Made by a program: the position numbers and the translations under genes. Positions 54,801 to 63,411 of a stretch of 64,000 nt of DNA are shown here, in pieces. Position 1 is the first letter of the stretch; each line of letters opens with the position of its first letter. The stretch comes from Lachnospiraceae bacterium (GTDB lineage Bacteria > Bacillota > Clostridia > Lachnospirales > Lachnospiraceae), in NCBI GenBank assembly GCA_016291405.1, contig JAEEXG010000005.1:1-64000 (forward strand). The letters are read 5' to 3'. The notes below the pieces were generated by a model. That model did not search any database. It was given only the letters and a program-made list of their open reading frames with translations, and had not been told where the DNA came from.

Positions 54801-56474
54801 ATCCCTAACCTGATCGTCGGTTATAGATGTAAGTTTTGTGATTCTGTATGGAATCGGAATTTCAGGGTTAACAAATTCTGAGAAGGTATCAACCACCTCA
54901 TAATCTCTAACCTTTACGGCACCGATTTCTATAATCTTATTCTTGTTTGCATTAAATCCCGTTGTCTCTATATCAAAGACCACGTATTCTGATTCAATGG
55001 ACTGATTCTTTGAATTTAAAACAGTCTCGATTAAATCATCTACAAGATATCCTTCAACGCCGTAGATAATCTTAAAGAAATCCTGTTTATCGGGATTTTC
55101 ATCCCCTGCTTCTATTCTTTTAGCCTTTTCTTTTTTCCACAAATCTTCCCAGGTATGATTTGCATCGGGGAAAGCTTGCACCACGCCGTGGTCGGTTATA
55201 GCCAAAGCCTTGTGTCCCCAGGAATAAGCTCTTTTAACCAAAGTGGATACATCCGTTATACCGTCCATATCACTCATCTTTGTGTGGCAGTGAAGCTCAA
55301 CTCTCTTAACCGGGGATAAGTCCTTTCTTGAGGATGTTGTGAAGTCTTCCGTCACCATAACGGACTGAGGTGATGTAAGGGCAAGTTCATGGTCAAAGGG
55401 GTCTTCTTTTGGCATACCCATAACCTTTACAAACTTACCGGGGCCAAGCTTATCAAGGTATTCGTTGGTTTCTTCCGTTGCGATAAAAAGCTTAACCTTA
55501 ATGGTATCCGTAAAGTCTGTTACGTTAAAAGAAAAGATTGTGCGGTTGTTTCTGATATCCCTTGTATCGTTAGCAATAATCTTTCCTCTGAATACTACTG
55601 TCTTAAAGTCATCAACCAATGCTTCAATAGGGGTGATTTCTTCTTCATCGGAAATTTCGCATCCCCATAAAACATCAGGATTATCTGATTTTTCAAAGTT
55701 TCTCTTAGGACGTCTAAAGTCTTTATTTCCCTTAAAGTCTCCGGTTGACTTAAATTCTTTCTTTGCGGGAGCACTTTTTACTTCAGCGGGTTTCTTTGAA
55801 GAAACCTCTTTGGTTTCTTTCTTTGAATCATCAGGATGGTCTGAAGAAACTTCTTTCTTTTCTTCCTTTTCGTAAGAAGCCGTTAAAGCATTTCCCACTC
55901 TTTCCTTAACAAGCTGAGAAATACGATATTCGTCCCATTCTTCTCTTTGCTTTAAGTCTTTGGTTTCTTCGTGATAGTAGGCAATAGTAAATACAGCGCT
56001 TATATTAAAGCGCTCGCATATTGCTTTATTTAAATACGAAAGGATTTCCGACTCACGATCTTTAATGATTTTAGTGTCGGGCAAAGAAATTTCTACGTGA
56101 TTTTTATCTACTTCTGAGATTTTTGCCTTCTTTACAACGCTTTCCAAGACCTTATTGTTTTCGGAAAGTTCATGGTAGATACTGTCCATGTACTCATCCA
56201 TAATAAGTTTTAAGCTGTAGTTTTCGGGCAGATTGTATTCTTCGATAATACGAATGTCGACGGGTGTTTGATCAAAGAGCTGTTTCTTTATCTCTTTAAT
56301 AACCGCATATATTTCCTTTTTGGGAATTATATGGGCACTGCGTATATATATCTTTAAAAGGTCTTTTTGCCTGTTGGAAGAAACCTTTGACACTAAAACA
56401 TCGTCAAAGATTTCCCTAAGACCCTTTTTTAACTCAAGTGTTTTAAATACTTCCAAAAAAGCTTTTGGTTCCAT
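51885..56474 (-). CDS. polC: DNA polymerase III PolC-type alpha subunit
   Basis: Replicative polymerase of low-GC Gram-positives, 1529 residues (Bacillus PolC is about 1437). Order: N-terminal domain (1-200), a Lys/Ser/Glu-rich linker (about 200-265) that explains the extra length, OB fold (about 290-375), PHP part with ELHCHTKMSDMDG near 393, the inserted DEDDh proofreading exonuclease with VVFDIETTGF at 498-507, resumed PHP, then the catalytic palm with KEPDIDLNFSG near 1030, and the C-terminal fingers and duplex-binding region. GGAAGG lies upstream. Last gene of a long operon. Confidence 0.95.
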   Translation of the reverse strand: MEPKAFLEVFKTLELKKGLREIFDDVLVSKVSSNRQKDLLKIYIRSAHIIPKKEIYAVIKEIKKQLFDQTPVDIRIIEEYNLPENYSLKLIMDEYMDSIYHELSENNKVLESVVKKAKISEVDKNHVEISLPDTKIIKDRESEILSYLNKAICERFNISAVFTIAYYHEETKDLKQREEWDEYRISQLVKERVGNALTASYEKEEKKEVSSDHPDDSKKETKEVSSKKPAEVKSAPAKKEFKSTGDFKGNKDFRRPKRNFEKSDNPDVLWGCEISDEEEITPIEALVDDFKTVVFRGKIIANDTRDIRNNRTIFSFNVTDFTDTIKVKLFIATEETNEYLDKLGPGKFVKVMGMPKEDPFDHELALTSPQSVMVTEDFTTSSRKDLSPVKRVELHCHTKMSDMDGITDVSTLVKRAYSWGHKALAITDHGVVQAFPDANHTWEDLWKKEKAKRIEAGDENPDKQDFFKIIYGVEGYLVDDLIETVLNSKNQSIESEYVVFDIETTGFNANKNKIIEIGAVKVRDYEVVDTFSEFVNPEIPIPYRITKLTSITDDQVRDAGTIEEILPKFMEFCKGCILVAHNATFDTSFIRANCERLGLEYDYSCIDTLGLSRHFLTKLHKYKLDVVCKELGISLENHHRAVDDATATGGIFIKLLKKCRDAGMLTLDAINEGTKVSEDVIKKLPSYHVIILAKNNTGRVNLYTLISMSHLKYFARHPRIPKSELMKHREGLIIGSACEAGELYRAILDERSEETIARIVNFYDYLEIQPRGNNEFLIRDEKVENVNSEEDVLNINREIVRLGEVYNKPVCATCDVHFIDPADEIYRRIIMKGQGFSDADQQAPLYLHTTDEMLEEFGYLGRDKAMEVVVTNTNMIADMIESMSPVRPDKCPPVIENSDQILTTICYNKAHEIYGPDLPAIVQERLERELHSIISNGFAVMYIIAQKLVWKSVEDGYLVGSRGSVGSSFVATMAGITEVNPLVPHYYCSECHYYDFDSDEVKAFRGMAGVDMPDKKCPVCGAPLKKDGFDIPFETFLGFKGDKEPDIDLNFSGEYQAKAHKYTEVIFGAGQTFRAGTIATLADKTAFGYVKKYYEEKQIVKRACEIDRIAAGCVGVRRSTGQHPGGIIVLPVGEDINSFTPVQHPANDTETDTITTHFDYHSIDHNLLKLDILGHDDPTMIRMLQDLTGVDPTTMPLDDKKVMSLFESTEALGIKPSDIGGCELGCLGIPEFGTDFSMGMVQEAKPKYFSDLIRIAGLSHGTDVWLNNAQDLIREGIATISTAICTRDDIMTYLINMGVESEESFKIMEMVRKGKVAAGKCDKWEEWKADMRACNVPEWYIESCQKIKYMFPRAHAAAYVMMAWRIAYCKVYYPLAYYAAFLSIRSKAFNYRTMCFGREKLEEEYKRIKALPNPTPKDENTIHDIRIVQEMYARGYEFAPIDLFKAKARLFSIVDGKIMPSFTSIDGLGENAADAIVEAAKAGPFTSKADFKARSHVSQTIADDMADLGILGNIPESDQISIFDMMGQM

Positions 56475-56483
56475 TAAATGAGA

Positions 56484-57539
56484 CTACCTTCCCCAATTCT
56501 TAAGTTCATCCTCAAGTGCGTTAAATATTTCGCTCTCGGGAACCTTTTTAATAATCTCGCCTTTCTTAAACAAAAGGCCTTCGTTCTTTCCCCCTGCTAC
56601 TCCAAGATCAGCTTCTTTAGCTTCTCCGGGGCCGTTTACGGCACAGCCCATAACGGCTAACTTAATGTTTAAAGGATACTTTTCGGCAAGTTCTTCAACC
56701 TTTGTGGCTAAAGAAATAAGATCGATGTTTGTGCGTCCGCAGGTAGGACAGGAAATAACTTCAATGCCTTCTTTACGTAGGCCCAAAGTTCTTAAAATGA
56801 TTCTTGCGGCTCTTACTTCATCAACCACATCTCCGGTAAGTGACACTCTTATGGTATCTCCTATACCTTCAGATAAAATCATTCCAAGGCCTACACCTGA
56901 TTTTAAGTTACCTGAAAATGCGGTTCCTGATTCTGTGATACCTACATGCAAAGGATAAGGAATCTTTCCGGCAATATTTTTATGTGCTTCAACACACATT
57001 AAAACATTAGTTGATTTAAGGCTTACAACCAGATTGTCATAGCCCATATCTTCTATTCTTTGAACGTTTCTTAAAGCGCTCTCTACAAGTCCCTGTGCGG
57101 TTACGCCACCGTACTTTTCAATTAAATCCTTTTCCATGGAGCCTGAGTTTACGCCCACGCGAATAGGAATGTTTCTTTCTTTTGCAGCCTTAACTACTTC
57201 CAAAAGTTTATCGTCGGTACCGATGTTTCCGGGGTTGATTCTAACCTTATCGGCTCCGTTTTCAATAGCTGCAACAGCCATCTTATAGTCAAAATGGATG
57301 TCTGCAACCAAGGGAATGGATATTTCTTTCTTTATTTCCTTGATGGCTTTAGCCGCTTCCAAAGTTGGAACGGTTGAACGAACTATCTCACAGCCTGCGG
57401 TCTCTAATCTTTGAATCTGCTCGATTGTAGCCTTAATATCTTCAGTTTTTGTGTTGGTCATAGACTGAATAAGTATTGGATTTCCGTGACCGATTACTCT
57501 ATTTCCAATATGTATTTCTTTTGTTTCATCTCTAAACAT
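56484..57539 (-). CDS. ispG: 4-hydroxy-3-methylbut-2-en-1-yl diphosphate synthase IspG (GcpE)
   Basis: [4Fe-4S] enzyme of the MEP isoprenoid pathway. The 351 residues have the TIM-barrel part with SMTNTKTEDIKATIEQI and DIHFDYK, and C-terminal cluster ligands in SCPTCGRT and GCAVNGPGE. ATG with AGGTAG upstream. Between rseP and polC. Dxr, in the same operon, is the second enzyme of the pathway. Confidence 0.95.
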   Translation of the reverse strand: MFRDETKEIHIGNRVIGHGNPILIQSMTNTKTEDIKATIEQIQRLETAGCEIVRSTVPTLEAAKAIKEIKKEISIPLVADIHFDYKMAVAAIENGADKVRINPGNIGTDDKLLEVVKAAKERNIPIRVGVNSGSMEKDLIEKYGGVTAQGLVESALRNVQRIEDMGYDNLVVSLKSTNVLMCVEAHKNIAGKIPYPLHVGITESGTAFSGNLKSGVGLGMILSEGIGDTIRVSLTGDVVDEVRAARIILRTLGLRKEGIEVISCPTCGRTNIDLISLATKVEELAEKYPLNIKLAVMGCAVNGPGEAKEADLGVAGGKNEGLLFKKGEIIKKVPESEIFNALEDELKNWGR

Positions 57540-57540
57540 A

Positions 57541-58635
57541 TTATCTACCTATAATTCTTAATATATCATTGTAAAAAACAAATATGGCAAGCATGAAGAA
57601 AAGGATGATTCCAACTAAGTGAACATATCCTTCATACTTTGGATTAACTGGCTTTCCTCTAAGCACTTCCACAAAAAGGAAAATAAGTCTTCCGCCGTCA
57701 AGTGCGGGAAGCGGAAGCAAATTAACTATTCCTAAGTTTACGCTTAGAAGCATTGCTATATTCATCATTGTAAGAATAACGGTAAGTGCGCCGTACTGCT
57801 TTGCAACAGAATAGCTTTCATCAACAACCTGCGCGATTCCCACAGGGCCTGACAAGTTGTCTGCGCCTACTTTTCCCAGTATTAACATCTTTAAGCTTTT
57901 TAAAGTGTATTTAAACTGGAAAGAAAGCTCGTAGAAACTGTATTTAAAAAGATCAAAGCCTTTACACTTTATATAGTCAACACCGCCTTCAATTCCAAGG
58001 TAGTAGCGTCCGTCGCTTTCAGAATACAAAGGCTTTAAGTTAACGGATACTTTCTTACCGTCTCTTAATACTTCGATGTTTAAATCTTCCCCCTGATTCA
58101 TGGCAGAAATAATGCTTATTTCTCTCCATATATGGACTCTTTCACCGTTTATCTTAGTAACGGTATCTCCCACTTCAAGACCTGACTCAATGGCGGGACG
58201 TCCCGGAGTAAGACCTGCAATCTTAGGTAAATCCGTTCCGTTTATTCCGACTATCACAAGGGAAAACAAAAATGCTACACAGAAGTTAAAAAAAGGTCCC
58301 GCAAAGACCGTTGAGATCCTTGCCCAGACACCTGCTTTTCTAAAAGCTATTCCCTGAGGCTTTTCATCCTTTGATTCTTCGGTTTCTTCTTTTAACTCTT
58401 CGCTTTTAAGCTCGCCTTCAATATCTTCATCAAATACGCAGGCACCTCCCAAAGGAAGAAGCTTTAAAGAAAACTTTGTGCCCTTTTTCTTAAAAGAAAA
58501 AAGTGTAGGGCCAAAACCCATGGTAAATTCTATAACTCTTATTCCGTTTGCCCTTGCCACAATAAAGTGCCCAAACTCATGGGAAAGCACGATTATGGAA
58601 AGGATTATTATAAACCATAAAATAGATAAACCCAT
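57541..58635 (-). CDS. rseP: RIP metalloprotease RseP (site-2 protease)
   Basis: Membrane zinc protease of M50 family, 364 residues. HEFGH (His19, Glu20, His23) lies in the first helix; one PDZ domain spans about 140-215 (GLEVGDTVTKING); LLPLPALDGGRL near 320 supplies the third zinc ligand Asp. A charged insert at about 70-95 is rich in Glu/Lys. Cleaves membrane anti-sigma factors and signal peptides in relatives. ATG, GGGAG upstream. Usual dxr-rseP-ispG order. Confidence 0.93.
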   Translation of the reverse strand: MGLSILWFIIILSIIVLSHEFGHFIVARANGIRVIEFTMGFGPTLFSFKKKGTKFSLKLLPLGGACVFDEDIEGELKSEELKEETEESKDEKPQGIAFRKAGVWARISTVFAGPFFNFCVAFLFSLVIVGINGTDLPKIAGLTPGRPAIESGLEVGDTVTKINGERVHIWREISIISAMNQGEDLNIEVLRDGKKVSVNLKPLYSESDGRYYLGIEGGVDYIKCKGFDLFKYSFYELSFQFKYTLKSLKMLILGKVGADNLSGPVGIAQVVDESYSVAKQYGALTVILTMMNIAMLLSVNLGIVNLLPLPALDGGRLIFLFVEVLRGKPVNPKYEGYVHLVGIILFFMLAIFVFYNDILRIIGR

Positions 58636-58649
58636 TGTACTGCTCCCGA

Positions 58650-59792
58650 TTAAAATTTCGCTTTTATAACCTCATAAGTGGTTTTCTCAATATCCAGGAT
58701 TTCTGAAACCGTAGGATTTTCGATATTCTTTACGCTATCCATGGCGGTTTCAATGTAATCATAAATTCCCGTAAAAGGAATCTTTCTGTCGATAAAATCT
58801 TTAACTGCAAGCTCGTTTGCCGCATTAAAGACAGTAGGCATTGCACCGCCTTCTCCGATTGCTTTGTATGCAAAAGAAAGGCCTTTGAATGTCTTTAAAT
58901 CAGGCTCAAAGAAAGTAAGCTCTTTAAGCTTGTAAAAATCAAGTTTATTATCCCTCATAGGTTTTCTGTCGGGATAAAACAAAGCATATTGAATGGGAAT
59001 TCTCATATCGGGAACCCCAAGCTGACCTATTACTGCACCATCCACAAATTCTACCATTGAATGAATGATACTCTGGGGCTGAATAAGCACCTGAATGTCT
59101 TTAGGCTCAACCGAGAAAAGCCATTTTGCTTCTATAACTTCAAGTCCCTTGTTAACTAAAGAAGCCGAATCGATTGTAACCTTTTTACCCATACTCCAGT
59201 TAGGATGCTTAAGGGCATCTTCAACCGTCATATTCTTTAATTCTTCGTATGTCTTTCCTCTGAAAGCACCACCTGAAGCCGTAAGTAAAATCTTACTTAT
59301 GTTCTTTCTGTTTTCTCCGTTTAAAGACTGAAAGATTGCGCTGTGCTCAGAATCTACAGGCAAAATAGACACATTGTTTTCTTTGGCTAAAGGCATAATG
59401 ATATGTCCTGCCGTAACAAGTGTCTCTTTATTTGCAAGGGCTATTGTTTTCTTTGCTTTGATTGCCTCGATGGTAGGTACGATTCCTATCATTCCGACAA
59501 GTGCCGTAACCACAATGTCGGCCTCTTTTAAAGTAGAAATAGTGATAAGGCCTTCCATGCCGTAAAGGACTTTAACGTCTAAATCCTTTACTTTTAATGA
59601 CAATTCTTTGTAAGCAGCTTCTTCGAACATTACAGCGTATTTAGGCTTAAATTCACGAATCTGCTCTTCTATTAACTTTACGTTTTTAGCTGCAGATACA
59701 GCCAAAACACTTAATCCTTCATTGTTTCTTACAACATCCAAAGTCTGGGTACCTATAGAACCTGTGGAACCCAAAATAACAAGATTTTTCAT
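58650..59792 (-). CDS. dxr: 1-deoxy-D-xylulose 5-phosphate reductoisomerase
   Basis: MEP-pathway enzyme using NADPH. 380 residues with LGSTGSIGTQTLDV (dinucleotide binding), ALANKETLVTAG, PVDSEHSAIFQ and GKKVTIDSASLVNKGLEVIEA motifs. ATG start. Between cdsA and rseP. With uppS and ispG in the same operon it supplies isoprenoid lipid carriers for the cell wall. Confidence 0.95.
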   Translation of the reverse strand: MKNLVILGSTGSIGTQTLDVVRNNEGLSVLAVSAAKNVKLIEEQIREFKPKYAVMFEEAAYKELSLKVKDLDVKVLYGMEGLITISTLKEADIVVTALVGMIGIVPTIEAIKAKKTIALANKETLVTAGHIIMPLAKENNVSILPVDSEHSAIFQSLNGENRKNISKILLTASGGAFRGKTYEELKNMTVEDALKHPNWSMGKKVTIDSASLVNKGLEVIEAKWLFSVEPKDIQVLIQPQSIIHSMVEFVDGAVIGQLGVPDMRIPIQYALFYPDRKPMRDNKLDFYKLKELTFFEPDLKTFKGLSFAYKAIGEGGAMPTVFNAANELAVKDFIDRKIPFTGIYDYIETAMDSVKNIENPTVSEILDIEKTTYEVIKAKF

Positions 59793-59806
59793 TTTTTAAT
59801 TAAGTC

Positions 59807-60628
59807 CTATTTCATTGTTGATAGCCATAAAACGGCAAGTAAATAAATAATGGGGGCAGTGAAAATGGAGCTGTCAAATCTGTCCATCACTCCTCCGTGA
59901 CCGGGAATGCATCTTCCGTAGTCTTTAATGTTTTTATCTCTCTTAATGGCTGATGCAGCCAAGTCTCCGATTTGAGCTATTACGCCTCCGATGGCTGCTA
60001 TTAAAGCTAATGGCCACTTAATGCCGGGCATCATGAAATGTCCGTAAAGGAAGCCGAGTAAACCTGCTCCGATTATTCCTCCTATAACACCTTCAATCGA
60101 TTTTTTAGGGCTAAGCTTAGGTAAAAACTTATGATTTCCTATTGTTTTACCTGTCAACACGCCGACACAGTATGCAAAGGTATCAAATCCCCATGATGAA
60201 ATTAAAATCATCCATACAAAGTGATTTCCGTCTTCTAAGCATCTTGTAAGATACACAAAAGAAAGCATTATGGGGGCATAAAGGAATGAAAAAACAGCTC
60301 CCATCATTGTTTCAGCGTTATACTTAGGGAAGCATAATACATATACAACCAAATATCCGATTATAGCCAAAACAGCCGCCATAATCATAAATACAGGGTT
60401 GTCTAAGAAGGTCATAAGCAAGTAATAAACGGTAATGAACACATATCCCGAAACGGAAAAAATGTTATTTTTTCTCTCTTCCTTTACTCCGAGAGCATTT
60501 AAAAGCTCCACATAGGCCATAAGGGATAAGAAAAACAAAACCGCAGAAAGAACCACGCCTCCGAAATAAAGTGAAAAAAATGCGCCAATTGCAAGCACTA
60601 TGCCACTAAGCAATCTGGTAATAAACAT
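59807..60628 (-). CDS. cdsA: Phosphatidate cytidylyltransferase
   Basis: Makes CDP-diacylglycerol in the membrane. 273 residues with about seven hydrophobic segments and the C-terminal family signature SAIKRDKNIKDYG then IPGHGGVMDRFDS. ATG with AAAGG upstream; 14 bases from uppS and dxr. Start of phospholipid synthesis. Confidence 0.94.
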   Translation of the reverse strand: MFITRLLSGIVLAIGAFFSLYFGGVVLSAVLFFLSLMAYVELLNALGVKEERKNNIFSVSGYVFITVYYLLMTFLDNPVFMIMAAVLAIIGYLVVYVLCFPKYNAETMMGAVFSFLYAPIMLSFVYLTRCLEDGNHFVWMILISSWGFDTFAYCVGVLTGKTIGNHKFLPKLSPKKSIEGVIGGIIGAGLLGFLYGHFMMPGIKWPLALIAAIGGVIAQIGDLAASAIKRDKNIKDYGRCIPGHGGVMDRFDSSIFTAPIIYLLAVLWLSTMK

Positions 60629-60642
60629 TAGTAAAAACCTTT

Positions 60643-61344
60643 CTATAAAACATTACCGAATTTTCTGGTTCTGTTTGAATAAGCTTCACAAGCTTTAATA
60701 AGTTCATCTTTGTTAAAGTCTGGCCATGCCACATCGGTAATATATATTTCCGAATATGAGCACTGCCATAAAAGAAAGTTTGAAATTCTTAATTCTCCGC
60801 ATGTACGAATCAAAAGATCCGGATCTTTTAAGCCAAAAGTATCAAGCTCTTTTTCAAAGGATTCAATGGTAATATCTTCTTCCTTTAATTCTCCGTCTTT
60901 AACTTTCTTTGCAATCTTACAGGCAGCTCTTCTTATTTCATCTCTTCCGCCGTAGTTAATGGCGATTGTGAAATGAAGACCTGTATTGTCTTTTGTTGCC
61001 TCTTCCAAATCGGCTATACTTTTTTGAATGTCTTTATCAAGTCTTGACTTATCGCCTATGACTCTTACACACATATTGTTTTTTGAAGCACGCTTAATGC
61101 AGTTCTTCATGTAATCTCTTAAAAGCTTCATTAAAGCTTCCACTTCATCACTTGGGCGAGACCAGTTTTCGGTTGAAAAAGCATATACCGTTAAATATTC
61201 AATGCCAAGGTTGTAGGCATCTTCACATATTTGTTCAACTACTTTTGCACCCTGTACATGGCCGTAGGTTCTGGGCATTCCTTTAGCCTTAGCCCAGCGA
61301 CCGTTGCCATCCATTATTATAGCTACAGACTTAGGTACATTCAT
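60643..61344 (-). CDS. uppS: Undecaprenyl diphosphate synthase (cis-prenyltransferase)
   Basis: Makes the C55 lipid carrier for peptidoglycan synthesis. 233 residues with IMDGNGRWAKAKGMPRTYGH (catalytic Asp), GHVQGAK, and ENWSRP, INYGGRDEI, DLLIRTCGELRISNFLLWQ. The last block is normally TSGExRxSNF, here TCGELRISNF. ATG with GAGGATTTT upstream. After frr with a 92-base gap holding a hairpin. Confidence 0.94.
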   Translation of the reverse strand: MNVPKSVAIIMDGNGRWAKAKGMPRTYGHVQGAKVVEQICEDAYNLGIEYLTVYAFSTENWSRPSDEVEALMKLLRDYMKNCIKRASKNNMCVRVIGDKSRLDKDIQKSIADLEEATKDNTGLHFTIAINYGGRDEIRRAACKIAKKVKDGELKEEDITIESFEKELDTFGLKDPDLLIRTCGELRISNFLLWQCSYSEIYITDVAWPDFNKDELIKACEAYSNRTRKFGNVL

Positions 61345-61392
61345 ATTAAAATCCTCTAAATATTTATTAAAAATGATTCAACATAAAGAAAC

Positions 61393-61420
61393 AGGCAGGA
61401 GACAAATAACACTCCTGCCT
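61393..61420 (-). terminator. Hairpin between frr and uppS
   Basis: 9-bp stem AGGCAGGAG with its complement (10-base loop). The T-rich tail on the minus strand is only GTTTCTTTATG, so it is probably partial, letting uppS-polC be read at a lower level than pyrH-frr. Confidence 0.5.
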
Positions 61421-61436
61421 TATCATTTAGGCCGTA

Positions 61437-61988
61437 TTATACTTTCAAAATATCTGCGCTCTTTTCATCGACCGCAACATCAACGTTCTTAATGAACTTG
61501 TCTGTTTCTTTCTGAAGTTCGTCTTCAAGCTTCTTGATTTCGTCTTCGGAAATTTCTGTTTTTGAAAGTTTCTTTAAGGCATCATTACCGTCACGGCGAA
61601 TGTTTCTGACTGCAACCTTGCAATCTTCACCTTTCTTCTTAACTTCCTTAACAAGGTCCTTACGTCTTTCCTCTGTAAGTTCGGGGAAAACAAGGCGGAT
61701 AACCGCGCCGTCGTTTGAAGGAGTGATTCCTACATCGGAAGCCATGATTGCCTTTTCGATTTCTTTAATTAATGATTTTTCCCAAGGAGCAATCTGAATG
61801 ATTCTGGGTTCGGGAACAGTGATGTTACCAACCTGCTGGATGGGAGTGGGTGTTCCGTAATAATCTACTCTTATTTTATCAAGAACGTGGGGATTTGCAC
61901 GTCCTGCACGGATTGTAGCCAATTCAGACTGGAAAAAGTCGAAGGCTTTCTGCATTTTATCATGATATGTTTGAATTCTTGTATCCAT
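61437..61988 (-). CDS. frr: Ribosome recycling factor
   Basis: Splits post-termination ribosomes with EF-G. 183 residues with LATIRAGRANPHVLDKIRVD, APWEKSLI and LTEERRKDLVK, typical of the three-helix bundle. ATG, with AGAAAGAGGACATT upstream. Downstream of pyrH by 12 bases. Confidence 0.95.
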   Translation of the reverse strand: MDTRIQTYHDKMQKAFDFFQSELATIRAGRANPHVLDKIRVDYYGTPTPIQQVGNITVPEPRIIQIAPWEKSLIKEIEKAIMASDVGITPSNDGAVIRLVFPELTEERRKDLVKEVKKKGEDCKVAVRNIRRDGNDALKKLSKTEISEDEIKKLEDELQKETDKFIKNVDVAVDEKSADILKV

Positions 61989-62000
61989 AATGTCCTCTTT

Positions 62001-62690
62001 CTAGGAAGTAACCCTTGTTCCGTTAAACTTACCGGAAAGAGCCTTCACAATACTGTTTTCTTCGTTCAAATCAAATACCAAAAACGGAATCTTGTTTTCC
62101 AAAGCAAAAGCGCTGGCTGTGGTGTCCACAACCTTTAAGCCTCTCTTTACAACTTCTTCCAATGAAATTTCATCAAACTTCTTGGCGTTAGGATTCTTTG
62201 AAGGATCGTCATCATATACACCGTCGATTGATTTAGCCAAAAGCACTGCATCGGCTTCTATCTCAGCAGCTTTAAGCACGATACCCATATCCGTTGAAAA
62301 ATAAGGATGTCCGGTGCCACCTGCAAAGAATACAACCTTTCCGGCTTTCATGCCCTTTAATGCTTCGTCTTTGTTAAATAATTTAGTAAATGTTGAGCAT
62401 GCAAACGGAGTCATTATTTCTGTGTCTACGCCTTCGCTTCTTAAAATTTCCGAAACGTATAAGCAATTCATGACGGTTGCAAGCATTCCGATCTGGTCCG
62501 CTTTAACACGGTCCATGTGTTCGCTTGTACGTCCTCTCCAGAAATTACCGCCGCCGATAACAACAGCCACTTCGTTTTTCTTTGCAACTTCTTTAATCTG
62601 CAAACAAACGGCTCTTACGACGTCTTCGCTAAAGCCCGTCTTCTTTTCGCCGGCTAAAGCTTCTCCGCTTAATTTCAATATGATACGCAT
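62001..62690 (-). CDS. pyrH: UMP kinase
   Basis: Converts UMP to UDP, amino-acid-kinase fold. 229 residues with ILKLSGEALAG, VIGGGNFWRGR, and the DADAVLLAKSIDGVYDDDP-like segment (present as EADAVLLAKSIDGVYDDD). ATG, AGAGGACATTAA upstream. First of pyrH-frr-uppS-cdsA-dxr. Confidence 0.95.
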   Translation of the reverse strand: MRIILKLSGEALAGEKKTGFSEDVVRAVCLQIKEVAKKNEVAVVIGGGNFWRGRTSEHMDRVKADQIGMLATVMNCLYVSEILRSEGVDTEIMTPFACSTFTKLFNKDEALKGMKAGKVVFFAGGTGHPYFSTDMGIVLKAAEIEADAVLLAKSIDGVYDDDPSKNPNAKKFDEISLEEVVKRGLKVVDTTASAFALENKIPFLVFDLNEENSIVKALSGKFNGTRVTS

Positions 62691-62705
62691 AAATTTAATG
62701 TCCTC

Positions 62706-63383
62706 TTATTTCTTGCTTTTTTTGAATTCATCAAAGAAGGATGTGGGGCTGACTTCAGCGTAGCACTGTGAGCACACACCTTCGATAACTGCACCGTTGT
62801 TAATCTGAACGGATTTGGATTTGATGTTACCCATAACGATTGCAGATGTATCAAGAACAACAGGTCCCTTAACATCGATATCACCCTTAACGGCGCCTGC
62901 GATAACTGCGCTTGTGGCGAAAATGTTACCGATGATAACAGAGCTCTGTCCGATCTTAACTGAACCCTGGCTGTTTACTTCGCCCATAATCTTAGCGTTT
63001 TCTGCATAAATCTCAGATGCTTTTGAATCACCTTCGATTGAACCTAAGATGTTAAGCTTTCCGTTTATTGTGATATTTCCCTTTACAGAACCTAAAAGTT
63101 CCATGGAACCTGAGGAATTAATGTCACCTGTAATGTCCATTCCTGCAGTAATAACAGCTGTTTCATCAGTTGTCTTGGGAGAAGACTTTTTCTCACTTGC
63201 AAAGCTTGATTCAGACTCGTTTTTGTCTGTATCCTCTTCGATGTTGTCAAGCAATGCATCAAGATCGATTTCTTCTTTCTCTTTTTCCTTTGTTTCTTCT
63301 TCTGAAACTGCTTCCCCTTCTTCAGGAACGAGTTCGGTAACTGCCTGATTAAGGTCTTCCTTTAAATCTGAAAAAAATCCCAT
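62706..63383 (-). CDS. Bactofilin (polymer-forming cytoskeletal protein)
   Basis: 225 residues. The N-terminal 90 are acidic and Glu/Ser/Lys-rich, likely unstructured. The remainder is a repeated beta-helix of short strands (GDINSSGSMELLGSVKGNIT, then GSIEGD, GEVNSQGSVKIG, GNIF, GAVKGDIDVKG, GNIKSKSVQI), the DUF583/bactofilin pattern. Assembles filaments at specific cell sites in other bacteria. The C-terminus has a CSQC pair. ATG with GGAGGGACAACA upstream. First gene after the deacetylase. Confidence 0.9.
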   Translation of the reverse strand: MGFFSDLKEDLNQAVTELVPEEGEAVSEEETKEKEKEEIDLDALLDNIEEDTDKNESESSFASEKKSSPKTTDETAVITAGMDITGDINSSGSMELLGSVKGNITINGKLNILGSIEGDSKASEIYAENAKIMGEVNSQGSVKIGQSSVIIGNIFATSAVIAGAVKGDIDVKGPVVLDTSAIVMGNIKSKSVQINNGAVIEGVCSQCYAEVSPTSFFDEFKKSKK

Positions 63384-63411
63384 TGTTGTCCCTCCGTGTT
63401 TTTACTAATCT

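Noticed and set aside
55465-55875. 136-codon plus-strand frame inside polC
   Set aside because: Low-complexity Ser-rich shadow of the charged PolC linker.
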